A stretch of 64,000 nt of DNA from the NCBI GenBank assembly GCA_002837195.1, contig KZ478063.1:365217-429216 (forward strand). Direction: 5' to 3'. The position numbers and the translations under genes were made by a program. Below the pieces are notes generated by a model that saw only the letters and a program-made list of their open reading frames with translations, did not search any database and was not told the DNA's origin. Source of the stretch: Enterobacterales bacterium CwR94 (GTDB taxonomy: Bacteria > Pseudomonadota > Gammaproteobacteria > Enterobacterales > Enterobacteriaceae). The first letter of the stretch is position 1, and the number at the start of each line of letters is the position of its first letter. This document shows positions 63,963-64,000 of the stretch, piece after piece.

Positions 63963-64000
63963 TTTATCAGACAATCTGTGTGGGCACTCAACAGGACAGA

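Noticed and set aside
63963..64000. 16S rRNA gene within the window
   Set aside because: The sequence ends in the leader after boxA; the mature 16S 5' end is not reached.

Overview
This window is a conserved chromosomal backbone segment from a member of the Enterobacterales. Most predicted proteins match the Escherichia coli family members in length and motifs, and gene order follows the E. coli 3 to 5 minute region: panB-folK-pcnB-gluQ-dksA-sfsA-thpR / hrpB-mrcB-fhuACDB / hemL / erpA / btuF-mtnN / dgt-degP-cdaR / yaeH-dapD-glnD-map / rpsB-tsf-pyrH-frr / dxr-uppS-cdsA-rseP-bamA-skp-lpxD-fabZ-lpxA-lpxB-rnhB-dnaE-accA-ldcC / yaeR-tilS / rof-yaeP / yaeQ-arfB-nlpE / proS / trmO-rcsF / metQIN / gmhB / rrn. 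Several E. coli neighbours (clcB, yadS, yaeI) are absent and a few small genes are extra. That fits a non-Escherichia enterobacterium, perhaps Erwiniaceae (Pantoea/Erwinia-like), but the genus is a guess.

Region by region. 1-5.7 kb (minus strand): pantothenate and folate steps (panB, folK), poly(A) polymerase with a conserved AUU start, GluQ, the RNA polymerase factor DksA, SfsA and the RNA phosphodiesterase ThpR. 5.7-17 kb (plus): the helicase HrpB, the cell-wall synthase PBP1B, and a Fur-boxed ferrichrome operon whose receptor gene fhuA carries a one-base deletion. 17-20.8 kb: hemL, erpA, an unrecognised 83-residue exported protein, btuF and mtnN. 20.9-25.2 kb: dgt, degP behind a sigma-E promoter, and cdaR behind a perfect palindrome. 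25.3-30.4 kb (minus): yaeH, dapD, glnD, map. 30.5-50.3 kb (plus): the translation block rpsB-tsf-pyrH-frr with the S2 leader RNA, then the envelope cluster linking isoprenoids, CDP-diacylglycerol, RseP, BamA, Skp, lipid A synthesis, RNase HII, DNA polymerase III alpha and AccA. 50.4-60.3 kb: ldcC, an extra RibD-type reductase, yaeR, tilS, an extra cytochrome c, rof/yaeP, yaeQ/arfB, an NlpE reduced to its N-terminal domain, proS, trmO and rcsF. 60.4-64 kb: the methionine transporter with its Met boxes, gmhB, and the P1/P2 promoters and boxB/boxA leader of an rRNA operon (position of E. coli rrnH); the 16S gene lies beyond the edge.

I found no prophage, IS element, CRISPR array, tRNA gene or evident new multigene system. 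The second-look items are small: the fhuA frameshift, the exported mini-protein at 18933-19184, the shortened NlpE with a changed cysteine motif, a 13-bp tandem duplication next to the extra cytochrome gene, the cdaR palindrome, and several unexplained intergenic hairpins. The only gap longer than 300 bases (30371-30698) holds the rpsB promoter and leader RNA.
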